Shown in pieces: positions 8,409-17,789 of a stretch of 56,781 nucleotides of DNA; within the stretch, counting starts at the first letter, position 1; each line of letters opens with the position of its first letter. The notes under the pieces were generated by a model that worked only from the letters and a program-made list of their open reading frames with translations, was not told the origin of the DNA and did no database searches. Made by a program: the position numbers and the translations under genes. The stretch comes from Microbacterium aerolatum (GTDB lineage: Bacteria; Actinomycetota; Actinomycetes; Actinomycetales; Microbacteriaceae): positions 1 through 56,781 of the forward strand of contig NZ_BJUW01000017.1 in assembly GCF_007988825.1 (NCBI RefSeq), written 5' to 3'.

Positions 8409-8414
8409 CGGGCG

Positions 8415-10223
8415 ATGCCTGCTCCCATCGAGGATTACGCACTTCTCAGCGACTGCCGCACCGCGGCGCTGGTGTCGAGCGAGGGGAGCATCGACTGGCT
8501 CTGTCTGCCGCGCTTCGACGCGCCGTCGGTCTTCGGCGCGCTGCTGGGGGATCCGAGCCATGGATGCTGGACCCTCCGCCCGCGCGATGCATCGGCGACC
8601 GCGACGCGACGGTACCTGCCGGACACCTTCATTCTCATCACCCGCTGGGAGAGTGAGGACGGCGTCGCCGAGGTGCAGGAGTTCCTGCCGATGACCGAGG
8701 ACCGCACGGATCTCGTCCGCCGCGTGATCGGCGTGTCAGGGAACGTCGCGTTCACCACCGAGCTGCGCATGCACTTCGACTATGCGCGTGCGCTGCCGTG
8801 GGTGCGGCAGGTGGGCTCGGATCAGGCACCGGCGCTCAGCGCGATCGCCGGACCCGAGGCCGTCGTCGTCCGTGGGGTCGCGCTCGCCGCATCCGATCAC
8901 GCGCACACAGCCGATTTCACGGTCGCCGCCGGCGAGCATCGCGAGCTCGTCCTCACCTGGCACGCGTCGCACGAGACCGAGCCCGCGCCGTTGGACGTCG
9001 AGGACGCGATCGCGCGGACGAGGGCGTGGTGGCAGGGGTGGGCGAGCCCCATCGAGCACGACGGGCCGTATCGGGATGCCGTCGTGCGCTCGCTGCTGGT
9101 CCTGCGCGCGCTGACCGATCGCGACACCGGCGGCATCGTCGCCGCGCCCACCACGTCACTGCCGGAGGAGTTCGGCGGCTCCCGGAACTGGGACTACCGC
9201 TACGTCTGGTTGCGGGACGCGGCACTCACGCTGGAGTCGCTCATCGCGCACGGATTCCTCGCCGAAGCCCACCACTGGCGGCGATGGCTGCTGCGCGCGG
9301 TCGCCGGCGAACCCGCCGAGGTGCAGATCATGTACGGCATCGCCGGCGAGCGGGACCTCGCCGAACGGGTCGTGACGAGCCTGCCCGGCTACGACGGCGC
9401 GGCACCGGTGCGGGTGGGCAACGGAGCCGTTGCGCAGTATCAGGGCGACGTGCTGGGCGAGGTGCTCGTCGCGCTGGAAGCGGCGCGGATCGCGGGCCTT
9501 GAGGAATCGGCCTTCTCGTGGCCGCTGCAGCGCGCTCTGATCGACCGGGTCGTCGCCGACATCGACCGGCAGGACAACGGCATCTGGGAGATCCGTGGCC
9601 CGGTGCGATGGTTCACGCACTCCAGGGTGATGATGTGGGCGGCCCTGGACCGCGGCGTGCGAGCCGTGCGCGAGCACGGTCTCACGGGCGACGCGGATCG
9701 CTGGGAGCAGATGCGCGACCGGCTGCACGCCGAGATCGACGAGCGGGGCGTGCACCGTGACGGCTACTTCGTGCAGCATTACGAGACGGATGAGGTGGAC
9801 GCGTCGCTGCTCACCCTTCCGCAGGTGGGGTATTGCGCGGCGGACGACCCGCGGATGCTGCGCACGGTCGAGCAGATGGAGCAGACGCTCATGCGCGACG
9901 GGCTGCTGATGCGATATCGCACCTCCTCCGGCGTCGACGGGCTCGAGGGCGGGGAGCATCCCTTCCTCGCGTGCAGCTTCTGGCTCGTTGAGCAGTACGC
10001 CGCCAGCGGCCGCCTCGACGATGCGCGGGCGCTGATGGATCGTCTGGTCGGGCTCGTGAACGACCTCGGTCTGCTGTCGGAGGAGTACGACGTCGGTGGC
10101 GCGCGACAGGCGGGCAACACGCCGCAGGCGTTCTCGCACCTGACTCTGGTGCGCGCCGCGGACGCACTCGGCGGCCACTCCGGTCGCGCCGCCCACCGAC
10201 GCGGCGGGGTCGCCTCCCGCTGA
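8415..10223 (+). CDS. Glycoside hydrolase family 15 (glucoamylase/trehalase-like)
   Basis: A 602-residue enzyme of the bacterial GH15 group that includes glucoamylases and the mycobacterial-type trehalases. The N-terminal beta-sandwich starts MPAPIEDYALLSDCRTAALV and SIDWLCLPRFDAPSVFG. The (alpha/alpha)6 catalytic barrel contains GGSRNWDYRYVWLRDAALT (about 254-272), QIMYGIAGERDL with the likely general acid Glu, and EGGEHPFLACSFWLVEQYA with the second catalytic Glu. It cleaves glucose from alpha-glucosides such as trehalose or maltodextrins by inversion. The upstream in-frame start near 8340 would add 25 unconserved residues inside zwf, so ATG 8415 is preferred. It is divergent from zwf, linking glucose release with glucose-6-phosphate oxidation. 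Substrate is undecided. Confidence 0.9.
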   Translation: MPAPIEDYALLSDCRTAALVSSEGSIDWLCLPRFDAPSVFGALLGDPSHGCWTLRPRDASATATRRYLPDTFILITRWESEDGVAEVQEFLPMTEDRTDLVRRVIGVSGNVAFTTELRMHFDYARALPWVRQVGSDQAPALSAIAGPEAVVVRGVALAASDHAHTADFTVAAGEHRELVLTWHASHETEPAPLDVEDAIARTRAWWQGWASPIEHDGPYRDAVVRSLLVLRALTDRDTGGIVAAPTTSLPEEFGGSRNWDYRYVWLRDAALTLESLIAHGFLAEAHHWRRWLLRAVAGEPAEVQIMYGIAGERDLAERVVTSLPGYDGAAPVRVGNGAVAQYQGDVLGEVLVALEAARIAGLEESAFSWPLQRALIDRVVADIDRQDNGIWEIRGPVRWFTHSRVMMWAALDRGVRAVREHGLTGDADRWEQMRDRLHAEIDERGVHRDGYFVQHYETDEVDASLLTLPQVGYCAADDPRMLRTVEQMEQTLMRDGLLMRYRTSSGVDGLEGGEHPFLACSFWLVEQYAASGRLDDARALMDRLVGLVNDLGLLSEEYDVGGARQAGNTPQAFSHLTLVRAADALGGHSGRAAHRRGGVASR

Positions 10224-10238
10224 CCGAGCGCGCGGATT

Positions 10239-10266
10239 TTGGGGGGCGCGAGCGGTGAGGTACAGT
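10239..10266 (+). promoter_or_regulatory. Putative promoter of the rplJ-rplL operon
   Basis: TTGGGG (10239-10244), a 16-nt spacer and TACAGT (10261-10266) lie just before the L10 leader. Position fits, although the -35 match is partial. Confidence 0.4.
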
Positions 10267-10269
10267 TGT

Positions 10270-10415
10270 CGTAACCGAAGACCGCTGGTCATCGTCATGC
10301 GCGAAAGCGCGAGGCGATTGAAGCACTGCAATGCAGGGGCCCGCGCAGGGACATGAACGTTCTCCAGGAAACTGGTTTCCACGCTCCGTCGCTTGCGCCG
10401 GAGCGTTTTTGTTTG
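10270..10415 (+). ncRNA. Ribosomal protein L10 leader (autoregulatory RNA)
   Basis: The transcribed region before rplJ begins with AACCGAAGACCGCTGGTC, the conserved start of actinobacterial L10 leaders, followed by several pairing segments including GCGCGAAAGCGC and a terminator-like hairpin. In this RNA family, surplus L10(L12) complex binds the leader and shuts off its own operon. I recognise it by sequence and position; the exact fold was not computed. Confidence 0.75.
10381..10414 (+). terminator. Hairpin with T-run in the L10 leader (attenuator)
   Basis: ACGCTCCG (10381-10388) pairs with CGGAGCGT (10399-10406) and is followed by TTTTTGTTT. It lies about 60 nt before rplJ, so it is probably a regulated attenuator rather than a simple end of transcription. 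Confidence 0.65.
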
Positions 10416-10476
10416 CGGGCGGTCCAGGTCGGTGTCCCACGCACGTGAGGCATCTCGTACCCACCAAGGAGTGACC

Positions 10477-10962
10477 ATGGCGCAGAAGGATGCATCGGTT
10501 GCCGAGCTCACGAAGTCATTCGAGAACTCGAACGCCGTCCTGCTGACCGAGTACCGCGGTCTGACGGTTGCCCAGCTCAAGGAGCTGCGCAACAGCATCC
10601 GTCAGGACGCTGAGTACGCCGTGGTGAAGAACACGCTGACCAAGATCGCTGCCAACAAGGCCGGGATCTCTGCGCTGGATGACGACCTCAAGGGTCCGTC
10701 TGCTGTCGCATTCGTGCATGGCGACTTCGTCGCCACTGCGAAGGCTCTTCGTGACTTCGCCAAGGCCAACCCGCTTCTCGTGATCAAGGGCGGCGTTTTC
10801 GAGGGCAATGCCCTCACCGCCGACGAGGTCAACAAGTACGCCTCGCTCGAGAGCCGTGAGGTTCTGCTGGCGAAGGCTGCGGGCATGATGAAGGCGACGA
10901 TGGGCAAGGCTGCCGCGACCATCGACGCACTTCGCGAAAAGCTGGAGACCGCGGCCGCGTAA
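10477..10962 (+). CDS. rplJ: 50S ribosomal protein L10
   Basis: A 161-residue L10, the base of the ribosomal L7/L12 stalk. It starts [15 protein letters not shown], has the RNA-binding core [20 protein letters not shown] and [15 protein letters not shown], and ends with the C-terminal helix that binds L7/L12 dimers ([20 protein letters not shown]). The ATG at 10477 follows AAGGAG at 10467-10472; upstream in-frame codons lie inside the leader RNA and are rejected. It is co-transcribed with rplL 50 bp downstream. The length is close to the actinobacterial norm. Confidence 0.97.
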   Translation: MAQKDASVAELTKSFENSNAVLLTEYRGLTVAQLKELRNSIRQDAEYAVVKNTLTKIAANKAGISALDDDLKGPSAVAFVHGDFVATAKALRDFAKANPLLVIKGGVFEGNALTADEVNKYASLESREVLLAKAAGMMKATMGKAAATIDALREKLETAAA

Positions 10963-11011
10963 GCGACCGACGATCTCGTTCCACAAACCCCATCAATCTA
11001 GGAGATACATC

Positions 11012-11392
11012 ATGGCGAAGCTCACCACTGAGCAGCTGCTCGAGCAGTTTGCAGACCTGACCCTCGTCGAGCTCAGCGAGTTCGTGAAGGCGTTCGAGGA
11101 GAAGTTCGACGTCACCGCTGCTGCACCCGTCGCCGTTGCCGGCGCCGGTGGCGCAGGTGCCGCTGAAGAGGTTGAGGAGAAGGACTCCTTCGACGTTATC
11201 CTCGAGGCTGCTGGCGACAAGAAGATCCAGGTCATCAAGGCCGTCCGCGAGCTCACCTCGCTGGGCCTCGGCGAGGCCAAGGCTGTCGTCGACGGCGCTC
11301 CGAAGGCTGTCCTTGAGGGCGCCAACAAGGAGACCGCGGAGAAGGCCAAGGAGTCCCTCGAGGCTGCCGGCGCCACGGTTACCCTCAAGTAA
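11012..11392 (+). CDS. rplL: 50S ribosomal protein L7/L12
   Basis: A 126-residue stalk protein that recruits translation factors. The N-terminal dimerisation and L10-binding part is [20 protein letters not shown], then comes an Ala/Gly/Pro/Val hinge (about 36-52) and the globular C-terminal domain with [20 protein letters not shown] and [22 protein letters not shown] precedes the ATG. Codon use is strongly biased, as expected for a highly expressed gene. A strong hairpin terminator follows. Confidence 0.97.
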   Translation: MAKLTTEQLLEQFADLTLVELSEFVKAFEEKFDVTAAAPVAVAGAGGAGAAEEVEEKDSFDVILEAAGDKKIQVIKAVRELTSLGLGEAKAVVDGAPKAVLEGANKETAEKAKESLEAAGATVTLK

Positions 11393-11406
11393 TCACGCTG
11401 CACTGT

Positions 11407-11442
11407 CACGAAGGCCTCGGGGTTCGCTCCGGGGCCTTCGTG
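11407..11442 (+). terminator. Terminator after rplL
   Basis: CACGAAGGCC (11407-11416) pairs perfectly with GGCCTTCGTG (11433-11442) around a 16-nt loop. There is no long T-run, which is common for high-GC actinobacteria. It also lies just beyond the stop of the convergent lacI gene. Confidence 0.75.
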
Positions 11443-11459
11443 CTGTCTGCGGAGTGTGT

Positions 11460-12464
11460 TCAGCGGGGTGCGGCCGACGAGCTGCGCACGACGAGGGCGG
11501 ATGCCGCGACCACGTCCTCGACCGGAGCATCCGGGTCGTCCAGCTGACGCAGCAGCAACCGGACGGCGGCTCTGCCCTGCTCGCGCGGCTGCTGCCGGAT
11601 GGTCGTCAGCGAGAACATCTCGGCGTGCTGGTGATCGTCGATGCCGACCACGCTCAGTTCGGTCGGCACGGCGATGCCGAGTCTGCGTGCGGCGATGATC
11701 GTCCCGATCGCCACTTCATCGCAGACCCCGACCACCCCGGTCGGCCTGGTGCGCCGGTTGCCCAGGAGGTCGACGGCGGCCTCGTATCCGCTCGGCATGG
11801 TGCCCGCCGCAGGCGCCACACTGGACCGGCCGTCGAGCCCCGCGGCATCCATCGCCGATCGGAAGCCCTTGAGCCTGCGCGCGTCGCCTAGGGTCAGCGC
11901 ATCCGCCTCCGTCGCCCCGCCGATGAACGCGATCTCGGTGTGGCCCAGATCGATGAGGTGCTCCGTCGCGATGCGGGCGGCCGCGGCGTCGTCGATCGAT
12001 ACGGCGTTCATCCGCGCGGTGTGCGGCCCGACGCTCACCACCGGACGCCCCAGGCGCAGCAGTTGGGCCATCTCGGGCGAGTCCGGCTCGATCCCGACGA
12101 CTATGACGCCGTCGAACCGCCGCCGAGGGAGGACATCGTCGAGCACCTGCCTGCGAGCAGTCGAACGTTCCGGTACGCCGAACAGCGCGAGATCGTATCC
12201 GTTCTCGAGCAGCGTCTCCTGGGCGCCGGTGAGCAGCTCGGAGAAGAACCACCGCCCGACGCTGGGGACGATCACCCCGATCGTCTGGGTACGGCCGGTC
12301 GCCAGGCTGGTGGCGGAGGAATGCGCGACGTACGACAGTGCGCGCGCGGCCGTCTCGACCCGGTCGCGGGTGTCGTCGGAGACGTAGCCGCGACCGCTCA
12401 GGGCCCGACTGGCCGTCGCCTTCGAGACGCCGGCGCGTGCGGCGACGTCCGCGATGGTGCTCAT
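11460..12464 (-). CDS. LacI family transcriptional regulator of the alpha-glucoside importer
   Basis: A 334-residue LacI/GalR repressor. Its helix-turn-helix is STIADVAARAGVSKATASRA with hinge residues after it, and the periplasmic-binding-protein-like effector domain spans about 60-330 (for example TQTIGVIVPSVGRWFFSELL). ATG 12464 is preferred because AGGAGG lies 6 nt upstream; the ATG at 12470 touches that Shine-Dalgarno. Its -10 candidate TACGCT (minus strand, 12508-12513) and -35 TTCCCT (12531-12536) overlap the palindrome at 12533-12544, suggesting autoregulation. It is divergent from a sugar ABC operon that carries a third such palindrome at its predicted transcription start. The inducer is probably the transported alpha-glucoside. 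Confidence 0.9.
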   Translation of the reverse strand: MSTIADVAARAGVSKATASRALSGRGYVSDDTRDRVETAARALSYVAHSSATSLATGRTQTIGVIVPSVGRWFFSELLTGAQETLLENGYDLALFGVPERSTARRQVLDDVLPRRRFDGVIVVGIEPDSPEMAQLLRLGRPVVSVGPHTARMNAVSIDDAAAARIATEHLIDLGHTEIAFIGGATEADALTLGDARRLKGFRSAMDAAGLDGRSSVAPAAGTMPSGYEAAVDLLGNRRTRPTGVVGVCDEVAIGTIIAARRLGIAVPTELSVVGIDDHQHAEMFSLTTIRQQPREQGRAAVRLLLRQLDDPDAPVEDVVAASALVVRSSSAAPR

Positions 12465-12532
12465 GCGCATCCTCCTCGATGACCGGCGCGCCAGTGCGTC
12501 CGTGCACAGCGTAGTCGCGCGGACGCCGGAAG

Positions 12533-12544
12533 GGAACCGGTTCC
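12533..12544. promoter_or_regulatory. LacI-type operator 1 (GGAACCGGTTCC)
   Basis: A perfect 12-bp palindrome with the central CG typical of LacI/GalR sites. It overlaps the predicted -35 element of the lacI gene. Confidence 0.6.
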
Positions 12545-12557
12545 AGCCAACACGGAC

Positions 12558-12569
12558 GGGAGCGCTCCC
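12558..12569. promoter_or_regulatory. LacI-type operator 2 (GGGAGCGCTCCC)
   Basis: A second perfect 12-bp palindrome with central CG, 25 bp from the first centre to centre. The spacing could allow cooperative binding, but the outer bases differ from operator 1, so it is a weaker candidate. Confidence 0.45.
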
Positions 12570-12621
12570 ATTCACGGTCCTGAGTTCGCGCCAAAGGTTG
12601 CCAGCTTGTGATCTCTTCTTA

Positions 12622-12650
12622 TTGTGCCGGGCACTGCCGCCCAGTATGTT
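12622..12650 (+). promoter_or_regulatory. Promoter of the alpha-glucoside ABC operon
   Basis: TTGTGC (12622-12627), a 17-nt spacer and TATGTT (12645-12650) make a good housekeeping promoter. The predicted start near 12657 coincides with operator 3. Confidence 0.55.
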
Positions 12651-12656
12651 GGGCCT

Positions 12657-12668
12657 GGAAGCGGTTCC
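12657..12668. promoter_or_regulatory. LacI-type operator 3 (GGAAGCGGTTCC)
   Basis: This differs from operator 1 at one base and covers the predicted transcription start of the sugar operon. A repressor here would block initiation directly. Confidence 0.55.
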
Positions 12669-12729
12669 CGATCCGTTGACCTTCGGGTAGCGACGCTCTG
12701 GGGACGTGAACTCGAAGAGGAGAAATCAC

Positions 12730-14055
12730 ATGGCACAGTCACAGCGTTACCGGCGCCTTGCACCGCTCGCCCTGCTGGGGGCCGCGGGCATCGCCCTGGC
12801 AGGATGCGGCGCCCCTGGCGCACCCGAAGGGGGCGGCGACGCGGGGGGCGAGGACGTCTCCGGCGAGACCGTCACGATCTACGGCACCATCGTCGACAGC
12901 GAGGCCGAGCTCCTGCAGGAGTCGTGGGCGGACTTCGAAGAGGAGACCGGCATCGAGATCAAGTACGAGGGCAGTCAGGACTTCGAGACTCAGCTCGGCA
13001 CCCGTGCGCAGGGCGGCAACCCGCCGGACATCGCGATCTTCCCGCAGCCCGGTCTGTTCGCCGACTTCGCGGCCCGTGACTTCCTCAAGCCGGCGCCCGA
13101 AGAGGTCGAGAAGAACGCCAACGAGTACTGGACCGAGGACTGGGTGAACTACGGCACCTACGACGGCACCTTCTACGGGGCGCCGCTGATGGCCAACGTC
13201 AAGGGCTGGATCTGGTACTCCCCGGCGAAGTTCGCGGAGTGGGGCGTCGAGGTCCCCGAGACGCTCGACGACATGGCAGCTCTCACCGAGACGATCCAGG
13301 GTGCGACCGGTGCCCCCGCCTGGTGCGCGGGCTTCGAGTCCGGCACTGCGACCGGATGGCCGGGCACGGACTGGATCGAGGACTACGTGCTGCGCCAGGC
13401 CGGGCCCGACGTCTACGACCAGTGGGTCACCAACGAGGTGCCGTTCACCGACCCGCAGATCAAGTCGGCGTTCGACTCGGTCGGCGAGATCCTGCTGACC
13501 CCGGAGAACGTGAACGCCGGTTTCGGTGACGTCCGCTCGATCAACTCGACGGCGTTCGGAGACGTCGCGCCGGCGCTCGCGAGCGGCGACTGCGCACTGA
13601 CGCACCAGGCGTCGTTCCTCTCGGGCTTCTTCCCCGAGGGGACGAACATCGCCGAGGACGGCGACGTGTGGGCGTTCATGCTCCCCGGCGAGAGCGCTGA
13701 TGACAGCGCCGTCACCGGCGCAGGCGAGATCGTCGGCGCGTTCAGCGAATCCGCGGCGACGCAGCAGGTGCTCGCGTACCTGTCGAGCCCGGAGTGGGCC
13801 AACAGCCGCGTGAGCCTCGGCGGCGTCACCTCGGCGAACAACGGCCTCGACCCGGCCAACGCCCAGGACCCGATCCTTCAGGAGACGATCAAGATCCTGC
13901 AGGACCCCGACACCACGTTCCGCTTCGACGCCAGCGACCTGATGCCGGGCGCCGTCGGTGCGGGCACGTTCTGGAAGGGCATGGTGGCCTGGGTCAACGG
14001 CTCCGGTACCGACGAGGTCCTCGAGCAGATCGAGACGGGCTGGCCGGCCGGCTGA
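12730..14055 (+). CDS. ABC transporter sugar-binding lipoprotein, alpha-glucoside (AglE-like)
   Basis: A 441-residue family 1 solute-binding lipoprotein. The signal peptide ends in lipobox LAGC (cysteine near residue 26). The mature part has GSQDFETQLGTRAQGGNPPD, YGTYDGTFYGAPLMANVKGW and WCAGFESGTATGWPGTDWIE. The last segment strongly recalls AglE-type alpha-glucoside binding proteins. The ATG at 12730 has AGAGGAG 9 nt upstream; the GTG at 12706 is rejected because it precedes that Shine-Dalgarno. It heads a binding protein-permease-permease operon controlled by the divergent LacI protein. Likely ligands are maltose, trehalose, sucrose or similar disaccharides; this is inferred. Confidence 0.9.
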   Translation: MAQSQRYRRLAPLALLGAAGIALAGCGAPGAPEGGGDAGGEDVSGETVTIYGTIVDSEAELLQESWADFEEETGIEIKYEGSQDFETQLGTRAQGGNPPDIAIFPQPGLFADFAARDFLKPAPEEVEKNANEYWTEDWVNYGTYDGTFYGAPLMANVKGWIWYSPAKFAEWGVEVPETLDDMAALTETIQGATGAPAWCAGFESGTATGWPGTDWIEDYVLRQAGPDVYDQWVTNEVPFTDPQIKSAFDSVGEILLTPENVNAGFGDVRSINSTAFGDVAPALASGDCALTHQASFLSGFFPEGTNIAEDGDVWAFMLPGESADDSAVTGAGEIVGAFSESAATQQVLAYLSSPEWANSRVSLGGVTSANNGLDPANAQDPILQETIKILQDPDTTFRFDASDLMPGAVGAGTFWKGMVAWVNGSGTDEVLEQIETGWPAG

Positions 14056-14163
14056 TCCGCCTCCGGGTGAGCCGCTGCGGAGTCGATCGGCTCCGCAGCG
14101 GTCCACCCGCTCTGGTCCGCGCAACGGTGCACGGACCGTCGATGATCTCGCAAAGGGGACTCT

Positions 14164-15303
14164 GTGACTGCGATCGATTTCTTCCAGTGGATCGGGACTC
14201 TGCCTCCGGTGGTGCAGGGGGTGGCCGTCGTCATCGCCTTCGCCGTCGTGGTGGTGCTCATCCTGTTCCTCGTCGACATCGCTCCGCGAACGGGTGCCTG
14301 GTACACCGTCGCGCGTCTGGCGATGTGCCTGCTCATCCCGCTCGCGGTGATGTGGTTCTTCCGCTCCTATTACTGGGCCATCGGGGTCGCCGTGGTGGTG
14401 GGCGCGATCTTCTTCCTGCTCGACTACCGGTCCAGGGCCGGCAAGGGATACCTGATCCAACTCGTCGCCTTCCTGGCGCCTGCTTTCCTGCTTCTTCTCA
14501 TCGGACTGATCCTGCCTTCGCTGCAGACCTTCGTCGCCTCGTTCCTGAACTCCTCCGGCAAGACGTTCGTCGGCATCGACAACTACCTCTGGATCTTCGG
14601 TCAGCCCGACGGCGTCCGCGTGGTCATCAACACGATCGTGTGGGTGCTCATCGTGCCGACGGTCTCGACGATCGTCGGCCTCGCGTACGCCGTGTTCATC
14701 GACCGCACCCGGGGCGAGAAGATCTACAAGGTGCTCGTGTTCATGCCGATGGCGATCTCGTTCGTCGGCGCGGGAATCATCTGGCGGTTCATGTACGAAT
14801 ACCGCGGACCGCAGTACGACCAGATCGGTCTGCTCAATCAGATCATCGTCTGGTTCGGCGGCGAACCGCAGCAGTTCCTGCTCAACCCGCCCTGGAACAC
14901 GCTCTTCCTCATCGTCGTGCTCATCTGGGTGCAGACCGGTTTCGCGATGGTGATCCTGTCGGCATCCATCAAGGGCGTGCCGACGGAACTGCTCGAGGCC
15001 GCAGAGCTCGACGGCGCGAATGCCTGGGAGCGGTTCAAGTCCGTCACGGTCCCGTCCATCCGCCCGGCACTGATCGTCGTTCTGACCACGATCTCGATCG
15101 CCTCGCTGAAGGTCTTCGACATCGTCCGCACCATGACCGCAGGAAACTACGAGACCAGCGTGCTCGCCAACGAGATGTACACGCAGTTCTCCAAGTTCGA
15201 GGCAGGACGCAGCGCCGCGCTCGCCGTGATCCTGTTCATCCTCGTGATTCCGATCGTCGTCTACAACGCACGCCAGATCCAGCAGCAGCGGGAGATCCGA
15301 TGA
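14164..15303 (+). CDS. Sugar ABC transporter permease, AglF/MalF-like
   Basis: A 379-residue permease. The core has about six transmembrane helices and the EAA loop ELLEAAELDGANAWERFKSV followed by TVPSIRPA. Before the core lie roughly 100 extra residues with three or four hydrophobic helices (for example VAVVIAFAVVVVLILFLVDI), an extended N-terminus seen in AglF/MalF-type subunits. The GTG start follows AAAGGGG. The gene overlaps the next permease by ATGA. The 108-bp gap after the binding-protein gene shows no strong terminator. Confidence 0.9.
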   Translation: MTAIDFFQWIGTLPPVVQGVAVVIAFAVVVVLILFLVDIAPRTGAWYTVARLAMCLLIPLAVMWFFRSYYWAIGVAVVVGAIFFLLDYRSRAGKGYLIQLVAFLAPAFLLLLIGLILPSLQTFVASFLNSSGKTFVGIDNYLWIFGQPDGVRVVINTIVWVLIVPTVSTIVGLAYAVFIDRTRGEKIYKVLVFMPMAISFVGAGIIWRFMYEYRGPQYDQIGLLNQIIVWFGGEPQQFLLNPPWNTLFLIVVLIWVQTGFAMVILSASIKGVPTELLEAAELDGANAWERFKSVTVPSIRPALIVVLTTISIASLKVFDIVRTMTAGNYETSVLANEMYTQFSKFEAGRSAALAVILFILVIPIVVYNARQIQQQREIR

Positions 15304-16280
15304 ACCCTTCGACCGGCTCAGGGACCGAAACCCGGAATCCGATCTCGCAGAGCACACGCGCGATCACGACCGGCGGGAAGCTGGAAGCGTCCTCCCGTCG
15401 CGCGCGAAAGCGGCTGTCCCGTCCCTGGGCGTCGGTCGCATCCATCGTCATCGCGGTGCTGTGGACGATCCCGACGCTGGGACTGTTCATCTCGTCGTTC
15501 CGTCCACGCGATCAGATCCTCACCAGCGGATGGTGGGAGTTCTTCCTGAACCCGCAGGTGACCGGCGAGAACTACGTCGACGTGCTGGCAGCAGGTACGA
15601 CCCAGCTGACGATGCTCGAGTCGTTCGTGAACTCGATCGCCATCACGATCCCAGGGACGCTGATTCCGCTGATGATCGCGTCGATGGCGGCGTACGCGTT
15701 CGCGTGGATCGACTTCAAGGGACGCAACTTCCTGTTCATCCTGATCTTCTCGCTGCAGATCGTGCCGATTCAGATGGCGCTCGTGCCGTTGCTGAGCACG
15801 TTCTCGCGAGGACTGAGCCTGTTCGGTCTGCAGATCACGCTGCCGCTCGGCGCATCCGGCGGCTACGCGCAGGTGTGGTTCGCGCACACGATGTTCGCGC
15901 TGCCGCTGACGATCTACCTGCTGCACAACTTCATGTCCCAGATCCCGGGCGAGATCATCGAGGCAGCGCGCGTCGACGGCGCGTCGCGCGGACAGATCTT
16001 CTTCCGCATCGTGCTGCCGCTGACGACGCCCGCTATCGCGTCGGTCGCGATCTTCCAGTTCCTGTGGGTGTGGAACGACCTGCTCGTGGCGCTGGTGTTC
16101 GCCGACGGCGGGGCGGCCCCGATCACCAAACTGCTGGCCGAGATCACCGGAACACGCGGCAATGACTGGCATCTGCTCACCGCCGGCGCGTTCGTGGCGA
16201 TCATCGTGCCGCTGATCGTGTTCTTCGCCCTGCAGAGGTACTTCGTGCGGGGCCTGCTGGCGGGGTCGACGAAGGGGTAG
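15300..16280 (+). CDS. Sugar ABC transporter permease, AglG/MalG-like
   Basis: A 326-residue partner permease with six helices and the EAA loop EIIEAARVDGASRGQIFFRI followed by VLPLTTPAIASV. The ATG overlaps the previous stop as ATGA. The first residues MNPSTGSGTET are encoded by a 22-bp dispersed repeat (15305-15326) also found after lysC. The unconserved Ser/Thr/Arg-rich N-terminal 40 residues therefore seem partly built from a repeat. No ATPase gene follows; such importers in actinobacteria commonly share a general MsiK-type ATPase encoded elsewhere. Confidence 0.9.
   Translation: MNPSTGSGTETRNPISQSTRAITTGGKLEASSRRARKRLSRPWASVASIVIAVLWTIPTLGLFISSFRPRDQILTSGWWEFFLNPQVTGENYVDVLAAGTTQLTMLESFVNSIAITIPGTLIPLMIASMAAYAFAWIDFKGRNFLFILIFSLQIVPIQMALVPLLSTFSRGLSLFGLQITLPLGASGGYAQVWFAHTMFALPLTIYLLHNFMSQIPGEIIEAARVDGASRGQIFFRIVLPLTTPAIASVAIFQFLWVWNDLLVALVFADGGAAPITKLLAEITGTRGNDWHLLTAGAFVAIIVPLIVFFALQRYFVRGLLAGSTKG
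15305..15326. repeat. Dispersed 22-bp repeat, copy 1 (in permease start)
   Basis: CCCTTCGACCGGCTCAGGGA plus CC matches the reverse complement of 44238-44259 at 20 of 22 positions. Here it is translated as part of the permease N-terminus. Confidence 0.7.
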
Positions 16281-16287
16281 CGGTGCT

Positions 16288-16315
16288 GCGGGCGTCGCTG
16301 TAACGCGGCGCCCGC
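16288..16315 (+). terminator. Hairpin between the sugar operon and cbs
   Basis: GCGGGCG (16288-16294) pairs with CGCCCGC (16309-16315). It lacks a T-run and overlaps the region upstream of the cbs -10 element, so it could be a terminator or a regulatory site. Confidence 0.4.
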
Positions 16316-16321
16316 TGACCG

Positions 16322-16327
16322 TACCCT
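16322..16327 (+). promoter_or_regulatory. -10 element (TACCCT) for cbs, leaderless type
   Basis: TACCCT is separated from the cbs ATG by 6 nt and there is no Shine-Dalgarno. Confidence 0.55.
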
Positions 16328-16333
16328 GGAACC

Positions 16334-17716
<1,383 letters not shown>

Positions 17717-17777
17717 GCGGTCCTAGGCGGGCGTCGTCGCGCGGCGTAACGCGGGCGCATGGGATCGGCGCCCGACG

Positions 17778-17783
17778 TAGGCT
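17778..17783 (+). promoter_or_regulatory. -10 element (TAGGCT) for metB, leaderless type
   Basis: TAGGCT lies 6 nt before the metB ATG. The DNA upstream shares GCGGGCGTCG, TAACGC and GGCGCCCG blocks with the cbs upstream region. Confidence 0.55.
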
Positions 17784-17789
17784 GAAGAC

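Noticed and set aside
8340..8414. Upstream in-frame start for the GH15 gene
   Set aside because: It would overlap the zwf start, has no Shine-Dalgarno and adds unconserved residues.
12739..15357. A very long open frame on the minus strand opposite the sugar ABC operon
   Set aside because: Its translation is rich in Asp, Arg, Glu and His with no domains, typical of the antisense of GC-rich genes. The plus-strand genes have clear family motifs.
16281..16333. SAM riboswitch or T-box upstream of cbs
   Set aside because: The gap is 53 bp and the message seems leaderless, leaving no room for a riboswitch.
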